Assembly: GCA_034436335.1 (NCBI GenBank)
Contig: DAOTVO010000047.1
Span: forward strand, 23,084 to 87,083
Direction: 5' to 3'
DNA length: 64,000 nt
DNA from: UBA877 sp034436335
GTDB taxonomy: Bacteria > Chloroflexota > Anaerolineae > Anaerolineales > Villigracilaceae
A model generated the notes under the pieces. It ran no database searches. It worked only from the letters and a program-made list of their open reading frames with translations, and had not been told where the DNA came from. Shown here piece by piece: positions 43,740-52,491 of the stretch. Each line of letters starts with the position of its first letter. Positions within the stretch are counted from its first letter, which is position 1. A program made the position numbers and the translations under genes.

Positions 43740-44687
43740 TCAAGGACGGTAAGTTTTTATAAACACATCTGCCATCTCCGGGTCGAAAAAGATGCCTTTG
43801 CCCCGCTCGATTTCGTCCAAGCCTTCCTGAGCGGAGATGCTGACGTGATACGGGCGGTTCGTTGTCATTGCATCGAAAGCATCTACAATCGCTAATAACC
43901 GTCCTTCGCGCGGAATCTGCTTGCCTTTCAGGCCGAACGGATAGCCATTTCCATTCCACAACTCATGGTGATACAGCACATACGGAATTGCCGGGCGAAG
44001 ATGAGCCACACTTTCAAGCATCTTGGCGCCCGCTTCCGGGTGCTGGCGCATTAACTTCCATTCATCTCCGTCCAAAGGGCCGGTTTTATTCAGGACATGA
44101 CTGGGGACAATGATTTTGCCAATATCGTGTAGAATAGCGCCGAATTCCAGGATAGCAATCTCTTCCATGCTCCAATCGAGCGCGAAGGCCAGGTTGAGCG
44201 CCAGACGGCGGACGCGCTCCAGATGGCCGGCGGTGTAGGGGTCGCGCGTCTCAATGACATTTGCCAGCATGATCACGGTTTGCAGATGCGCGGCGCGGGT
44301 ATCGAACAATTCCACGGCCTGGCGCCGCTCCAGACGCGCCCGTACAGCATCGATGAGTTCAGAGGCGTCGAAGGGCTTGAAGAGGTAATCGTCCACCCCA
44401 AGTTTGCGTGCCGCTGCCACATCCGAGCGTTCGGTGCGGGCGCTGAGAAACAGGAACGGCACAGTCACTCCGGCAGGCATCATGCGGATAACGCGCAACA
44501 ATTCAAAGCCGTCCATTTCCGGCATCATTACGTCTGAGATGACCATATCGGGGTTATTAGCGGCAAATAAATCCAATGCCACCTTCCCGTTTGAAGCGCA
44601 GTATAGCTGATAGCCCTCCCCCTCAAGGATGTTTTTCATGAGTTCTAGAAGAAGGGCATCATCTTCGACAAGTAAAAGTTTGGCCAC
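43740..44687 (-). CDS. response regulator with HD-GYP domain (c-di-GMP phosphodiesterase)
   Basis: A 315-residue protein. The receiver has Asp52 (VISDVMMPEMDG), Ser82 and Lys104. The HD-GYP domain has HDIGK (HD at 187-188), HPEAGAKML and the signature HHELWNGNGYP (240-250), with GYP intact. It should hydrolyse c-di-GMP under phosphorylation control. The start is GTG (44685-44687) with AAAGGTGAATT before it. A minus-strand TATAAT at 44717-44722 gives a leader near 25 nt. No histidine kinase is adjacent. Confidence 0.93.
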   Translation of the reverse strand: MAKLLLVEDDALLLELMKNILEGEGYQLYCASNGKVALDLFAANNPDMVISDVMMPEMDGFELLRVIRMMPAGVTVPFLFLSARTERSDVAAARKLGVDDYLFKPFDASELIDAVRARLERRQAVELFDTRAAHLQTVIMLANVIETRDPYTAGHLERVRRLALNLAFALDWSMEEIAILEFGAILHDIGKIIVPSHVLNKTGPLDGDEWKLMRQHPEAGAKMLESVAHLRPAIPYVLYHHELWNGNGYPFGLKGKQIPREGRLLAIVDAFDAMTTNRPYHVSISAQEGLDEIERGKGIFFDPEMADVFIKTYRP

Positions 44688-44747
44688 AATTCACCTTTCC
44701 TTCAATCAACAACTAAATTATATCTAAGAACAACAGTCTCTATCCGA

Positions 44748-45782
44748 TTACCACCTGGCCCGATGCTCTTCAGCGAAGCCGATGAGGTCTTTGATTTCTA
44801 TCACTTCGCCGTCATCAGCAACTGACCGACCATTGTAGCGTCCGAACATCTGATGCACTTCGCTGTAAATCACGCCCAGGTTGGTGACGGCGGTGCGTTC
44901 TTTGAACGGCGTGAAGACCAGGTCGAGGCGGCCTTCGCTATCGGTAAATTTCCACGGCTTCATGTAGTCGCCGGAGACGTAATCGAACTTGACCTGCTCC
45001 AGTTTGTGGATGCGGTTGCCGAGAATGAGGGCGTTCTCGCCCGCCCGCGACAGGTCGCCGAAGCCGCAGCCGAGGTTCAGGCCAATCGTCCGCCCATCGG
45101 GCAGGAAGCCGGAGGCCGAAGCCCAGTTCCAGTAGGATTGGTACTCCCAGACGCCGCGCCCCCAGTCCAGCGAGCCGAGACAGGTGCGCGGGTCGAGACT
45201 TTCGGTCAGGTCGCCATATTTGACCGTCCCGCTGGCGGGCAGGCAGTTGATTTTGCGGTTGTAGTAGAAACGCCGCTTCCCGATGGGGATGACGATCGTC
45301 ATTGACTCGTACTCCGCTGGGCAGGCCAGGCGGAGATCCATCTCGAGGCCGCGCCCGTCGTGGAAACCAGGCCAGGAGACGGAGAGATGCCGCTCGCCGG
45401 GGAGCAGGCGAAAGGTCAGGCGCGCCCGCTCATCGGCAAAGGAACTGTCGCCCTCGGTGGAGTTGCGCGGCAGTTGGATGCCTTTCCCCAGCGGAATCAC
45501 CAGCCCCTCCTCGTGCAGGTCGCCGGTCTCGAAGTCGAGGGCGTAGGCGAAGATATTGCCGGCGTAGCCCAGGTCGGCGATGGTGGCCGAGTAGAAGCGG
45601 CGCGGGGTGAAGATGGCGTAATAGTCCCAGCGTTTGATGCGAAAGCGCTGGAGCGGACGCAGGGCGTAGAAACGGGCAGACTCAAGGTTGCAATCCAGCA
45701 GCGGCTGGCGCGCCCAGCCAATTTGCGCCAGGCTGCCATCGGGATTGAGCAGGGGACCAGGTCGGGTCAGTTCGGTTTGCAT
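44748..45782 (-). CDS. DUF2804 family protein
   Basis: A 344-residue protein of the DUF2804 family, function unknown. Beta-strand-rich, with family motifs PLLNPDGSLAQIGWARQPL, KRWDYYAIFTPRRFYSATIADLGYAG, GSLDWGRGVWEY, NWASASGFLPDGRTIGLNLGCGFGD (quoted in part) and a Tyr/Trp-rich core. It resembles lipocalin-like or tocopherol-cyclase-like folds. The ATG at 45780-45782 is used; the upstream open frame is filler repeat. It is divergent from hyuA. Confidence 0.8.
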   Translation of the reverse strand: MQTELTRPGPLLNPDGSLAQIGWARQPLLDCNLESARFYALRPLQRFRIKRWDYYAIFTPRRFYSATIADLGYAGNIFAYALDFETGDLHEEGLVIPLGKGIQLPRNSTEGDSSFADERARLTFRLLPGERHLSVSWPGFHDGRGLEMDLRLACPAEYESMTIVIPIGKRRFYYNRKINCLPASGTVKYGDLTESLDPRTCLGSLDWGRGVWEYQSYWNWASASGFLPDGRTIGLNLGCGFGDLSRAGENALILGNRIHKLEQVKFDYVSGDYMKPWKFTDSEGRLDLVFTPFKERTAVTNLGVIYSEVHQMFGRYNGRSVADDGEVIEIKDLIGFAEEHRARW

Positions 45783-45794
45783 GGTTTCTCTCAC

Positions 45795-45858
45795 TTGCCA
45801 CAGATTACATGAATTTTCACAGATTGGGACTGAAAACCGCGCCAATCCGTGAAATCTA
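45795..45858. repeat. CACAGATT-type palindromic filler between DUF2804 gene and hyuA
   Basis: TTTCACAGATTGG (about 45815) and CCAATCCGTGAAA (about 45842) form an imperfect 13-bp stem, preceded by a second CACAGATTACATG module. It is the 5' region of both divergent genes. Confidence 0.6.
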
Positions 45859-45929
45859 AGGCTGAAACTCTGTTGAAGTGGTCTGGTTCGAGTTTAGTGC
45901 GGATGACGGGAGATGTCAACGCCAGACGT

Positions 45930-45935
45930 TATAAT
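45930..45935 (+). promoter_or_regulatory. -10 box of hyuA, probable leaderless start
   Basis: TATAAT ends 6 nt before the hyuA ATG at 45942 and no ribosome-binding site is present. The -35 region has no good match. Confidence 0.5.
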
Positions 45936-45941
45936 TCAGGC

Positions 45942-48005
45942 ATGACCTCTCTCCGCATCGGCATAGACATCGGCGGGACGTTCACCGACTTTGTCGTTTA
46001 CGACCCCGCCTCCGGTCAACTCCGGACCTTCAAACTGCTCTCCACCCCCCGCGACCCGGCGCAGGCTGTGCTAGACGGGCTGCAGCGGATTTTCGAGAGC
46101 AGCCAGTTACTGAACACTGATAACTGTTCACCGATTACTGTCATCCACGGCTCCACCATCGCCACCAACGCCCTGCTGGAACGCAAAGGCGCACCGACCG
46201 CGCTGGTGACGACGCGCGGCTTCGGCGACGTGCTGCAAATCGGACGCCAGAACCGCCCCGCCCTGTACGACTTCTTCGCCGACCCGCCTCCGCCGCTCGT
46301 CCCCGCCGAATTGCGCTTCGAGGTGGAGGAACGCGTGGATCACGAAGGCCATGTCTTGAAGGTACTGGAGGAGGGGGAGGAGGTGGTGAGGCAAGTGAGA
46401 AGGGAGAAGGGAGAAGGAGAGAAGGGAGAAGGGCGAAGGGTGGAGAGTGTAGCCGTCTGCCTGCTCTTTTCGTTCCTGCGCCCGGAGCATGAACAGGCCA
46501 TCGGCGAGAGATTGCGCCGGGCGGGCTATTTCGTCTCGCTCTCGTCCGAGATTCTGCCCGAATACCGCGAGTACGAGCGCGCCAGCACGACCGTTGTCAA
46601 CGCTTACGTCTCGCCCATCATGGACAGGTATCTTTCCCAACTCGAAACCCACCTCCCTGCCGGGGTGAGACTGGGCGTGATGCAATCCAACGGCGGGAGC
46701 ATCTCGCCGGCGCAGGCGCGGCGCGAGGCGGTGCGCTGCATCCTTTCCGGCCCGGCGGGCGGCGTGGTGGGATGCGAATACGTGGCAAAGGCCCTCGCCG
46801 CTTCCTCTCTCCCTGGGGAAGAGGGGCCAGGGGTGAGGGTCATCACCTTCGACATGGGCGGCACGTCCACCGATGTCTCGCTGATTGACGGCGCGCCGCA
46901 GGTCACCACCGAGGCGGTCGTGGGCGGCTGCCCCATCCGCGTCCCGCTGCTCGATATCCACACCATCGGCGCGGGAGGCGGCTCGATTGCCCGCGTGGAC
47001 GAGGGCGGGGCGCTGCGCGTCGGACCCGAATCGGCCGGCGCGGCCCCCGGGCCGGTCTGCTACGGGCGCGGCGGCACGCGTCCCACCGTCACCGACGCCA
47101 ATCTCGTCCTGGGGCGCATCCCGCCGGAGCATTTCCTCGGCGGGCAGATGCCGCTCGACCTGGAGCGCGCCCGCGCCGCGCTGGAACGCCTGGGCCGGGA
47201 ACTCGGCCTCTCCGCGGAGGAGGCCGCCCTGGGCGTGGTCGCCGTGGCCAACGCCCACATGGAGCGCGCCCTGCGCGTCATCTCGGTCGAGCGCGGCCGC
47301 GACCCGCGCGCCTTCACCCTGCTCTCCTTCGGCGGCGCGGGCGGCCTGCACGCCGCCGACCTGGCGCGCGCCCTGGGCATCCGCCGCGTGCTCGTCCCGC
47401 CGCTGGCTTCCACCCTCTCGGCCTTCGGCATGTTGGCCGCCGACGTGGTCAAGGATTACACCCTGACGGTCATGCTCCCCGGCGAGACGCCCGTGGACGA
47501 ACTGACCGCCCGCCTCGAACCGCTCGCCGAGCGCGGCCGCCGCGACCTGCTGGCCGAGGGCGTCCCGGCAGAGGACATCCGCATCGAGCGCTTCCTCGAC
47601 ATGCGCTACCGCGGCCAGTCCTACGAACTCATCGTCCCCTTCAGCGAGACGGTGTACGCAGACTTCCACAAACAGCATCTCGGTCAATATGGATACGCGA
47701 ATAACGACGCGCCGGTTGAGGTGGTCAACCTGCGGGTGCGGGCGGTCGGGGCGACGACTCCCCCGCCCCTCCGCCGCGAGCCGCCCGCCGGTCCGGACCC
47801 CGAGGCGGCGCGGCTGGAGACGCGTCCCGTGCGCTTCGAGCAGGGTCTCCTCCCCACGCCGCTCTACCGCGCCGAGGCGCTCCGTCCGGGCAACCGGCTC
47901 GCAGGTCCGGCCGTGATCGTGCGCGCCGATACCACCGTCCTGCTGGGGCCGTCCGACCGCGCCGAGGTGGACGAATTCGGTAATCTTCTGATTGAAGTCA
48001 ATTGA
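45942..48005 (+). CDS. hyuA: hydantoinase/5-oxoprolinase subunit A
   Basis: A 687-residue ASKHA-fold subunit of ATP-dependent hydantoinase/oxoprolinase. The phosphate loop is IGIDIGGTFTDFVVYD, followed by STIATNALLERKG. The second ATP segment reads ITFDMGGTSTDVSLID and then GAGGGSIARVDEGG. The C-terminal domain has YRGQSYELIVPF. It needs HyuB, encoded 51 nt downstream, to open a cyclic amide (hydantoin, N-methylhydantoin, 5-oxoproline or related). Three in-frame stretches (residues about 55-66, 151-167 and 288-300) look like dispersed filler DNA and are absent from the expected family pattern. Confidence 0.92.
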   Translation: MTSLRIGIDIGGTFTDFVVYDPASGQLRTFKLLSTPRDPAQAVLDGLQRIFESSQLLNTDNCSPITVIHGSTIATNALLERKGAPTALVTTRGFGDVLQIGRQNRPALYDFFADPPPPLVPAELRFEVEERVDHEGHVLKVLEEGEEVVRQVRREKGEGEKGEGRRVESVAVCLLFSFLRPEHEQAIGERLRRAGYFVSLSSEILPEYREYERASTTVVNAYVSPIMDRYLSQLETHLPAGVRLGVMQSNGGSISPAQARREAVRCILSGPAGGVVGCEYVAKALAASSLPGEEGPGVRVITFDMGGTSTDVSLIDGAPQVTTEAVVGGCPIRVPLLDIHTIGAGGGSIARVDEGGALRVGPESAGAAPGPVCYGRGGTRPTVTDANLVLGRIPPEHFLGGQMPLDLERARAALERLGRELGLSAEEAALGVVAVANAHMERALRVISVERGRDPRAFTLLSFGGAGGLHAADLARALGIRRVLVPPLASTLSAFGMLAADVVKDYTLTVMLPGETPVDELTARLEPLAERGRRDLLAEGVPAEDIRIERFLDMRYRGQSYELIVPFSETVYADFHKQHLGQYGYANNDAPVEVVNLRVRAVGATTPPPLRREPPAGPDPEAARLETRPVRFEQGLLPTPLYRAEALRPGNRLAGPAVIVRADTTVLLGPSDRAEVDEFGNLLIEVN
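46104..46140 (+). repeat. filler-type palindromic insert in hyuA (1)
   Basis: CAGTTACTGAACACTGATAACTG-type sequence with nested inverted repeats (CAGTTA/TAACTG, GAACA/TGTTC). It encodes SQLLNTDNCSPIT just before the conserved VIHGSTIATNALLER. Low-complexity ACTGATAACTG strings are typical intergenic filler. Confidence 0.55.
46394..46448 (+). repeat. GAGAAGG purine-tract insert in hyuA (2)
   Basis: About 55 nt of GAGAAGGGAGAAGG-type repeats encode the charged RREKGEGEKGEGRRVES segment before the conserved VAVCLLFSF. The length is a multiple of three relative to the family frame. Confidence 0.6.
46806..46840 (+). repeat. CTCTCCC/GAGGGG palindromic insert in hyuA (3)
   Basis: CTCTCCCTGGGGAAGAGGGG followed by CCAGGGGTGAGGGT encodes SLPGEEGPGVRV between the AKAL helix and ITFDMGGTSTD. 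It resembles the elements at 49200-49243 and 58400-58444. Confidence 0.65.
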
Positions 48006-48056
48006 CCTTCTTTGTCAACAGATGTCTCCGTTCATCTTTGTTCATCTCCGGTTGCC

Positions 48057-49679
48057 ATGACCTACGACCCCATCCAACTCGAAATCTTCAAACATCTCTT
48101 CGCCGCCATCGCCGAGGAGATGGGCACGCTGCTGCGCAAGTCGTCTTACTCGCCGAACATCAAGGAGCGGCGCGATTTCTCCTGCGCCGTGTTCGACGCC
48201 CAGGGACGCATGGCCGCGCAGGCGGCGCACATCCCGGTGCACCTGGGAGCCATGCCGCTCTCGGTGCGGGCGGCGGTGGAACGTTTCGGCGCCGACCTGC
48301 ACCCCGGCGACCTCATCGTGCTCAACGACCCCTTCCGCGGCGGCACGCACCTGCCGGATATCACGATGGTCTCGCCGGTTTTCATCACCACAGAGCACAC
48401 AGAGAGCACAGAGAAAGACCATTTCCTGGTCGGCTTTGTGGCCTCGCGCGCCCATCATGCCGACGTGGGCGGGATGACGCCCGGCTCGATGCCGGTGGCG
48501 CGCGAAATCTACCAGGAGGGGCTGATTCTGCCGCCGGTCAAACTGGCGCGGCGCGGCGAGGTGGATGCCGACCTGCTGGAACTCATCCTGGCCAACGTCC
48601 GCACGCCGCAGGAGCGGCGCGGCGACCTGCTGGCGCAGATGGCCGCCAACCGGCGCGGGGCCGAACGGCTGCTCGACCTGGCGGCCCGCTACGGCGCGGA
48701 CGAGGTGCAGCAGGCCATGGCGCAACTGCTTGCCTACACCGAGCGCCTGACGCGCCGCCTGCTGGCCTCCCTGCCCGACGGCACCTACCGCTTCGAAGAC
48801 GCCCTCGACAACGACGGCGTGAGCGAGGCGCCCGTTCCCATACGCGTCGCCGTGACCATCTGCGGCGAGGAAGCCGTAGTGGACTTCAGCGGCTCGGCTC
48901 CCCAGCAGCAGGGCAGCGTCAACGCGGTGGAAGCCATCACCCTCTCGGCGGTCTATTACGTCTTCCGCTGCCTGCTGGGGCTGGACGCGCCTAACAACGC
49001 CGGTTGTCTCGCGCCGATACAGGTCATCGCCCCGCCCGGCACGGTGGTCAACGCCCGGCCGCCCGCGCCGGTGGCCGGGGGCAACGTGGAAACCAGTCAA
49101 CGCATCGTGGACGTGTTGCTCGGCGCGCTGGCGCAGGCCTGCCCGGAGCGCGTCCCGGCCGCCAGCCAGGGGACAATGAATAATGTGACCATCGGCGGCC
49201 TTCTCCCCTCTTCCTGCGGGAGAGGGGTCGGGGGTGAGGGGCGTTTCGCCTACTACGAAACCATCGGCGGCGGGACGGGGGCGCGGCCCACAGCCGATGG
49301 AATCTCTGCCATCCATTCGCACATGACCAACACGCTGAACACGCCGGTCGAGGCGCTCGAATACGCCTACCCGCTGCGCGTCCGCCGCTACGCCATCCGG
49401 CGCGGCTCGGGCGGCGAGGGACGCTTCCGCGGCGGGGACGGCATCGTGCGCGAGATCGAAGCGCTGACCGACTGCACCGTCACCCTGCTGACCGAGCGCC
49501 GCGTCCTGGCTCCCTATGGGCTGGCCGGAGGCGAATGCGGGGCGTGCGGCGAAAACGTGCTCCTGCGCAACGGGCAGGAGATTCCCCTCCCCGGCAAAGG
49601 CTCGGTGGAGTTGAAAGCCGGCGACGTGCTCTCGATCCGCACGCCGGGCGGCGGCGGGTATGGGGTAAAATCCGAGTGA
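48057..49679 (+). CDS. hyuB: hydantoinase/5-oxoprolinase subunit B
   Basis: A 540-residue subunit B of ATP-dependent hydantoinase/oxoprolinase. DPIQLEIFKHLFAAIAEEMG, SPNIKERRDFSCAVFD, NDPFRGGTHLPDI, SRAHHADVGGMTPGSMP, RIPVAVTICGEE-type strands and GNVETSQRIVDVLLGAL fit the family. The ATG at 48057 is chosen because the upstream in-frame region is repeat-like (TTCATCTTTGTTCATCTCCG). Two inserts (residues about 110-121 and 381-395) look like filler DNA in frame. It overlaps the next gene start by 1 nt (TGATG). Confidence 0.92.
   Translation: MTYDPIQLEIFKHLFAAIAEEMGTLLRKSSYSPNIKERRDFSCAVFDAQGRMAAQAAHIPVHLGAMPLSVRAAVERFGADLHPGDLIVLNDPFRGGTHLPDITMVSPVFITTEHTESTEKDHFLVGFVASRAHHADVGGMTPGSMPVAREIYQEGLILPPVKLARRGEVDADLLELILANVRTPQERRGDLLAQMAANRRGAERLLDLAARYGADEVQQAMAQLLAYTERLTRRLLASLPDGTYRFEDALDNDGVSEAPVPIRVAVTICGEEAVVDFSGSAPQQQGSVNAVEAITLSAVYYVFRCLLGLDAPNNAGCLAPIQVIAPPGTVVNARPPAPVAGGNVETSQRIVDVLLGALAQACPERVPAASQGTMNNVTIGGLLPSSCGRGVGGEGRFAYYETIGGGTGARPTADGISAIHSHMTNTLNTPVEALEYAYPLRVRRYAIRRGSGGEGRFRGGDGIVREIEALTDCTVTLLTERRVLAPYGLAGGECGACGENVLLRNGQEIPLPGKGSVELKAGDVLSIRTPGGGGYGVKSE
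48386..48418 (+). repeat. CACAGAG-type insert in hyuB (4)
   Basis: CACCACAGAGCACACAGAGA and GCACAGAGAAAGA encode ITTEHTESTEKD between the conserved ITMVSPVF and FLVGFVASRAHHADVGG. CACAGAG strings of this kind are classic intergenic filler. Confidence 0.7.
49200..49243 (+). repeat. CTTCTCCCCTCT palindromic insert in hyuB (5)
   Basis: CTTCTCCCCTCTTCCTGCGG then GAGAGGGGTCGGGGGTGAGG encodes LLPSSCGRGVGGEGR between NNVTIGG and FAYYETIGGGTGA. The first 12 bases are identical with the intergenic element at 58400-58444. Confidence 0.75.
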
Positions 49680-50347
49680 TGGAACTCTGGACGGATTTCA
49701 CCTTCCCCCTGAGCCCGGACGACATCCTGCGCGGCGAGGGCGCGGACCCTGAATCGGCTCGCGCTCGCCGTCCGGCGCTGGAGGCGGCTGCCGCCGAGGC
49801 CCTGCGCCTGGGGCTGCCCGTCCTCGCTCCGGCGGCAGCCGTCCGGGAAATCAACGTCCTCGAACAGCGTCACGAGCGAGTTCTGCTCGCAGGCGGCCAA
49901 CTGAGCGGGCCGCTGGCCGCCCGTCACCTGGCCGGGGCGGAGCGGGTCGCGGCGGTCGTCTGCACCATCGGGCCCGAACTGGAGAAACTGGCCGCGGCGC
50001 AGGAAAATTCCCTGCTCATGCTGGCCCTCGACGGGCTGGGCAACGCCGCGGTGGAGACGGTCGCCCAGCAGGTCTGCGCGCGGCTCGGGGAACGGGCGCA
50101 GGCCGCCGGTCTGGCAACGAGCACGCCGCTTTCCCCCGGCGAGGCGGGTTGGCCGGTGGAGGTGGGTCAGCCGCAAATCTTCTCTCTGCTGGAGCCAAAT
50201 CCGGCAGGCGTGCGTCTCAGCGAGAGCGGGATGATGCTTCCGCAAAAGTCGCTCTCCTTCGTGGTCGGCATCGGGCGGCATGTGACGCAGACCGACCTGT
50301 GCGAATTGTGCAGTCTGAAGGAAAGGTGCCGCTACCGCCATGCCTGA
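49679..50347 (+). CDS. MetH-activation-domain-like protein
   Basis: A 222-residue protein. It begins MELWTDFTFPLSPDDILRGEG. The AAVVCTIGPELEKLAA, LDGLGNAAVETVAQQVC and C-terminal VGIGRHVTQTDLCELCSLK-ERCRYR segments resemble the activation domain of B12-dependent methionine synthase, with a Cys cluster (C-x2-C-x5-C) at the end. Such stand-alone proteins occur beside RACo-type activators. It probably binds the cob(II)amide protein during reductive activation. The start overlaps the hyuB stop by 1 nt and the end overlaps the RACo gene by 8 nt; the four genes form one operon. Confidence 0.75.
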   Translation: MELWTDFTFPLSPDDILRGEGADPESARARRPALEAAAAEALRLGLPVLAPAAAVREINVLEQRHERVLLAGGQLSGPLAARHLAGAERVAAVVCTIGPELEKLAAAQENSLLMLALDGLGNAAVETVAQQVCARLGERAQAAGLATSTPLSPGEAGWPVEVGQPQIFSLLEPNPAGVRLSESGMMLPQKSLSFVVGIGRHVTQTDLCELCSLKERCRYRHA

Positions 50348-51905
50348 GTTTCGCGTGGACTTTCAACCGGTGGGACGGCGCGGCGTCATCCGCCCCGGGC
50401 AGACGCTGCTCGAAGCCGCGCAGGCGGCGGGCGTGGGACTGGCCTCCGTCTGCGGCGGCGCGGGGACGTGCGAGGAATGCCGGGTGCGGGTCCTGACCGG
50501 CAGCCTGTCCGCGCCAACCCCAAGCGAGGAGGCCGCCCTGGGCGCTGCGGCGCTGGCCGAGGGCTGGCGGCTGGCCTGTCAGGCCGAGGCGCGCTCGGAC
50601 GTGCGCCTGCACATCCCGCCCGAGTCGCTGACTGCCCCCCAGCGCCTGCAAACCGAGGGGCTGGAAGCGGAAATCATCCCGGAGCCGGTCGTCCGGGCGC
50701 CGGGCGCCTACGGGCTGGCGGTGGACATCGGCACGACCAAACTGGCCGCTTATCTCGTGCGGCTGGAAAGCGGGGAGACGGTTGCCCGCGCCGGGGCGAT
50801 GAATCCGCAGATTGCCTACGGCGAGGACGTGGTCAGCCGCATCGCTTACGCCGGGCGCGAGCCGCAGGGCGCAAAGCGGCTTCAAAGCGTCCTCGTGGAC
50901 ACCTTGAACAGCCTGCTGGAGCAGATGTGCGCCGAAGCAAACGTGCCGCCGGCGCGCGTGCTGGACGCCGTGCTGGTCGGCAATACCGCCATGCACCACC
51001 TGGCCGCCGGTCTGCCGGTGGAGCAACTCGGTCACGCGCCCTTTGCCCCGGCCACCACCGAGCCGCTGACCCTGCCGGCCGCCGCGCTGGGCCTGGCACT
51101 GGGGCCGGGCGCGCAGGTCTATTTCCCGCCGGTCATCGCCGGGTACGTCGGATCGGATCATCTCGCCATGCTGTTGGCTGTAGGTCAGATTGACAATCCG
51201 ACCTACGTTGCCCTCGACATCGGCACCAACACCGAGATCGCCCTGTTTGCCGAGGGGCGCATCACCTGCTGTTCGTGCGCTTCCGGCCCGGCCTTCGAGG
51301 GGGCGCACATCCACGAGGGGATGCGCGCCGCGCCCGGGGCAGTGGAGCGCGTCCGCTGGAGCGAGGGGAAGTTCCTGTGGCAGACCATCGAGAACCAGCC
51401 GCCGGTCGGCATCTGCGGATCGGGCATCCTGGACGCGGTGGCGGCGCTGCTGGAGGCGGGTCTGGTGCGCGCCAACGGGCAGTTGCTCCCCGGCGGGGAG
51501 GTGACGCTCGTCCCCGCCGCGCAGACCGGGCTGGGACGTGACCTGGTGGTCACGCGGCGCGACATCCACGAGATTCAACTCGCCAAGGCCGCCATCCGCT
51601 CGGGGGTCGAGGCGCTGCTGCGCCGCGCCGGTCTCGCCGCCGCCGACCTGGATGCGTTCATCGTGGCCGGAGCGTTCGGGACGTATCTCGACCTGCGCTC
51701 GGCCGTCCGCGTGGGCATGTTCCCCTCCCTGCCGATGGAGACGTTCCGCCAGGTGGGCAACGCGGCGGGCGTGGGGGCAAAGCAGATGCTCCTCTCGGCA
51801 ACCAAACGGCAGGAGGCCGAGGCGCTGGCGCGTCAACTCGGTTACATCGAGTTGGCGACGGATAAGGGGTTTATGGATGCGTTTATGAAGCATCTGGCTT
51901 TGTAA
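50340..51905 (+). CDS. RACo-type ATP-dependent reductive activator of corrinoid proteins
   Basis: A 521-residue protein. The N-terminal 2Fe-2S ferredoxin domain has Cys38, Cys44, Cys47 and Cys80 (VCGGAGTCEECRV, RLACQ). A linker follows and then the DUF4445/ASKHA ATPase part, with LAVDIGTTKLAAYLV near 120, VLVGNTAMHHLAAGLP, YVALDIGTNTEIALF, GICGSGILDAVAALLEAG and VAGAFGTYLDLRSAV. This matches the RACo/RamA-like activators that reduce inactive Co(II) corrinoid back to Co(I) at the cost of ATP. It supports the corrinoid protein and MttB enzymes on the opposite strand. Single 2Fe-2S cluster points to the RACo rather than the 4Fe-4S RamA type. Confidence 0.9.
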   Translation: MPEFRVDFQPVGRRGVIRPGQTLLEAAQAAGVGLASVCGGAGTCEECRVRVLTGSLSAPTPSEEAALGAAALAEGWRLACQAEARSDVRLHIPPESLTAPQRLQTEGLEAEIIPEPVVRAPGAYGLAVDIGTTKLAAYLVRLESGETVARAGAMNPQIAYGEDVVSRIAYAGREPQGAKRLQSVLVDTLNSLLEQMCAEANVPPARVLDAVLVGNTAMHHLAAGLPVEQLGHAPFAPATTEPLTLPAAALGLALGPGAQVYFPPVIAGYVGSDHLAMLLAVGQIDNPTYVALDIGTNTEIALFAEGRITCCSCASGPAFEGAHIHEGMRAAPGAVERVRWSEGKFLWQTIENQPPVGICGSGILDAVAALLEAGLVRANGQLLPGGEVTLVPAAQTGLGRDLVVTRRDIHEIQLAKAAIRSGVEALLRRAGLAAADLDAFIVAGAFGTYLDLRSAVRVGMFPSLPMETFRQVGNAAGVGAKQMLLSATKRQEAEALARQLGYIELATDKGFMDAFMKHLAL

Positions 51906-51952
51906 ACGCAGGGGATGATGGTGCTGTATAATTAGTTTACTTGGAGGCGCAT

Positions 51953-52168
51953 ATGTTCCAAACTTTGGAAGCCACAGTTGATCGAGACGGCCGGATTATT
52001 CTGCGTCAACCAATCCGCCTGCCTGAGCCGCGCCGGGCGCTTGTCATCATCCTGGATGAGCCTGCCTATCTTGTCTCAGAAACGGCTTTGTTGAGCGAAG
52101 GCGCTTTGGAAGACTGGAGCCGTCCCGAAGAGGAGGAAGCATGGGTGCACTTGCAGCCGGGCAAGTAG
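51953..52168 (+). CDS. putative antitoxin of a PemK/MazF pair
   Basis: A 71-residue protein starting MFQTLEATVDRDGRIIL, which resembles SpoVT-AbrB-like or DUF2281-like antitoxin N-termini (a VDRDGRIxLRQP strand). The C-terminus is acidic (EDWSRPEEEEAW), as expected for the part that blocks the toxin. The ATG at 51953 has GGAGG 5 nt upstream, and TATAAT at 51927-51932 is a likely own -10 box. The end overlaps the toxin gene by 28 nt. Confidence 0.8.
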   Translation: MFQTLEATVDRDGRIILRQPIRLPEPRRALVIILDEPAYLVSETALLSEGALEDWSRPEEEEAWVHLQPGK

Positions 52169-52479
52169 TTCTCGTTCCCTTCCCCTTCTCGAATTTATCC
52201 CAAGCAAAAATGCGTCCCGTTGTGGTCCTCGCTGATGCCGGATGCAAGGACTGGATTCTTTGCCAGATTACCAGCAACCCTTACGGCGACCGGCACGCAA
52301 TCGAGATAACCGACACGGATTTCCAAAGCGGTTCTCTGCGCATGACCAGTTACGCCCGTCCCGGCAAACTTTTCACAGCCAACGAGGAATTAATCGCCGG
52401 CAAGGCAGGAACGCTGAGCCAGGAAATCTTGCACAGGTTAATAGATGCAGTCATCGAACTCCTGAAAGCAGGGACTTAG
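52141..52479 (+). CDS. PemK/MazF-family toxin (mRNA interferase)
   Basis: A 112-residue protein with the PemK/MazF fold. AGQVVLVPFPFSNLSQAKMRP (in part), VVVLADAG and ITSNPYGDRHAIEI are typical of this toxin branch. It should cleave single-stranded mRNA unless bound by the antitoxin. The overlapping gene order (antitoxin first, 28-nt overlap) supports a type II pair. It is located after the RACo gene and before a small unknown gene. Confidence 0.85.
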   Translation: MGALAAGQVVLVPFPFSNLSQAKMRPVVVLADAGCKDWILCQITSNPYGDRHAIEITDTDFQSGSLRMTSYARPGKLFTANEELIAGKAGTLSQEILHRLIDAVIELLKAGT

Positions 52480-52491
52480 CCCCCTATAGGC

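Noticed and set aside
45849..45941. Longer N-terminus for HyuA
   Set aside because: The extra codons come from filler repeat; the family begins at the MTSLRIGIDIGGT segment and the TATAAT lies within the extension.
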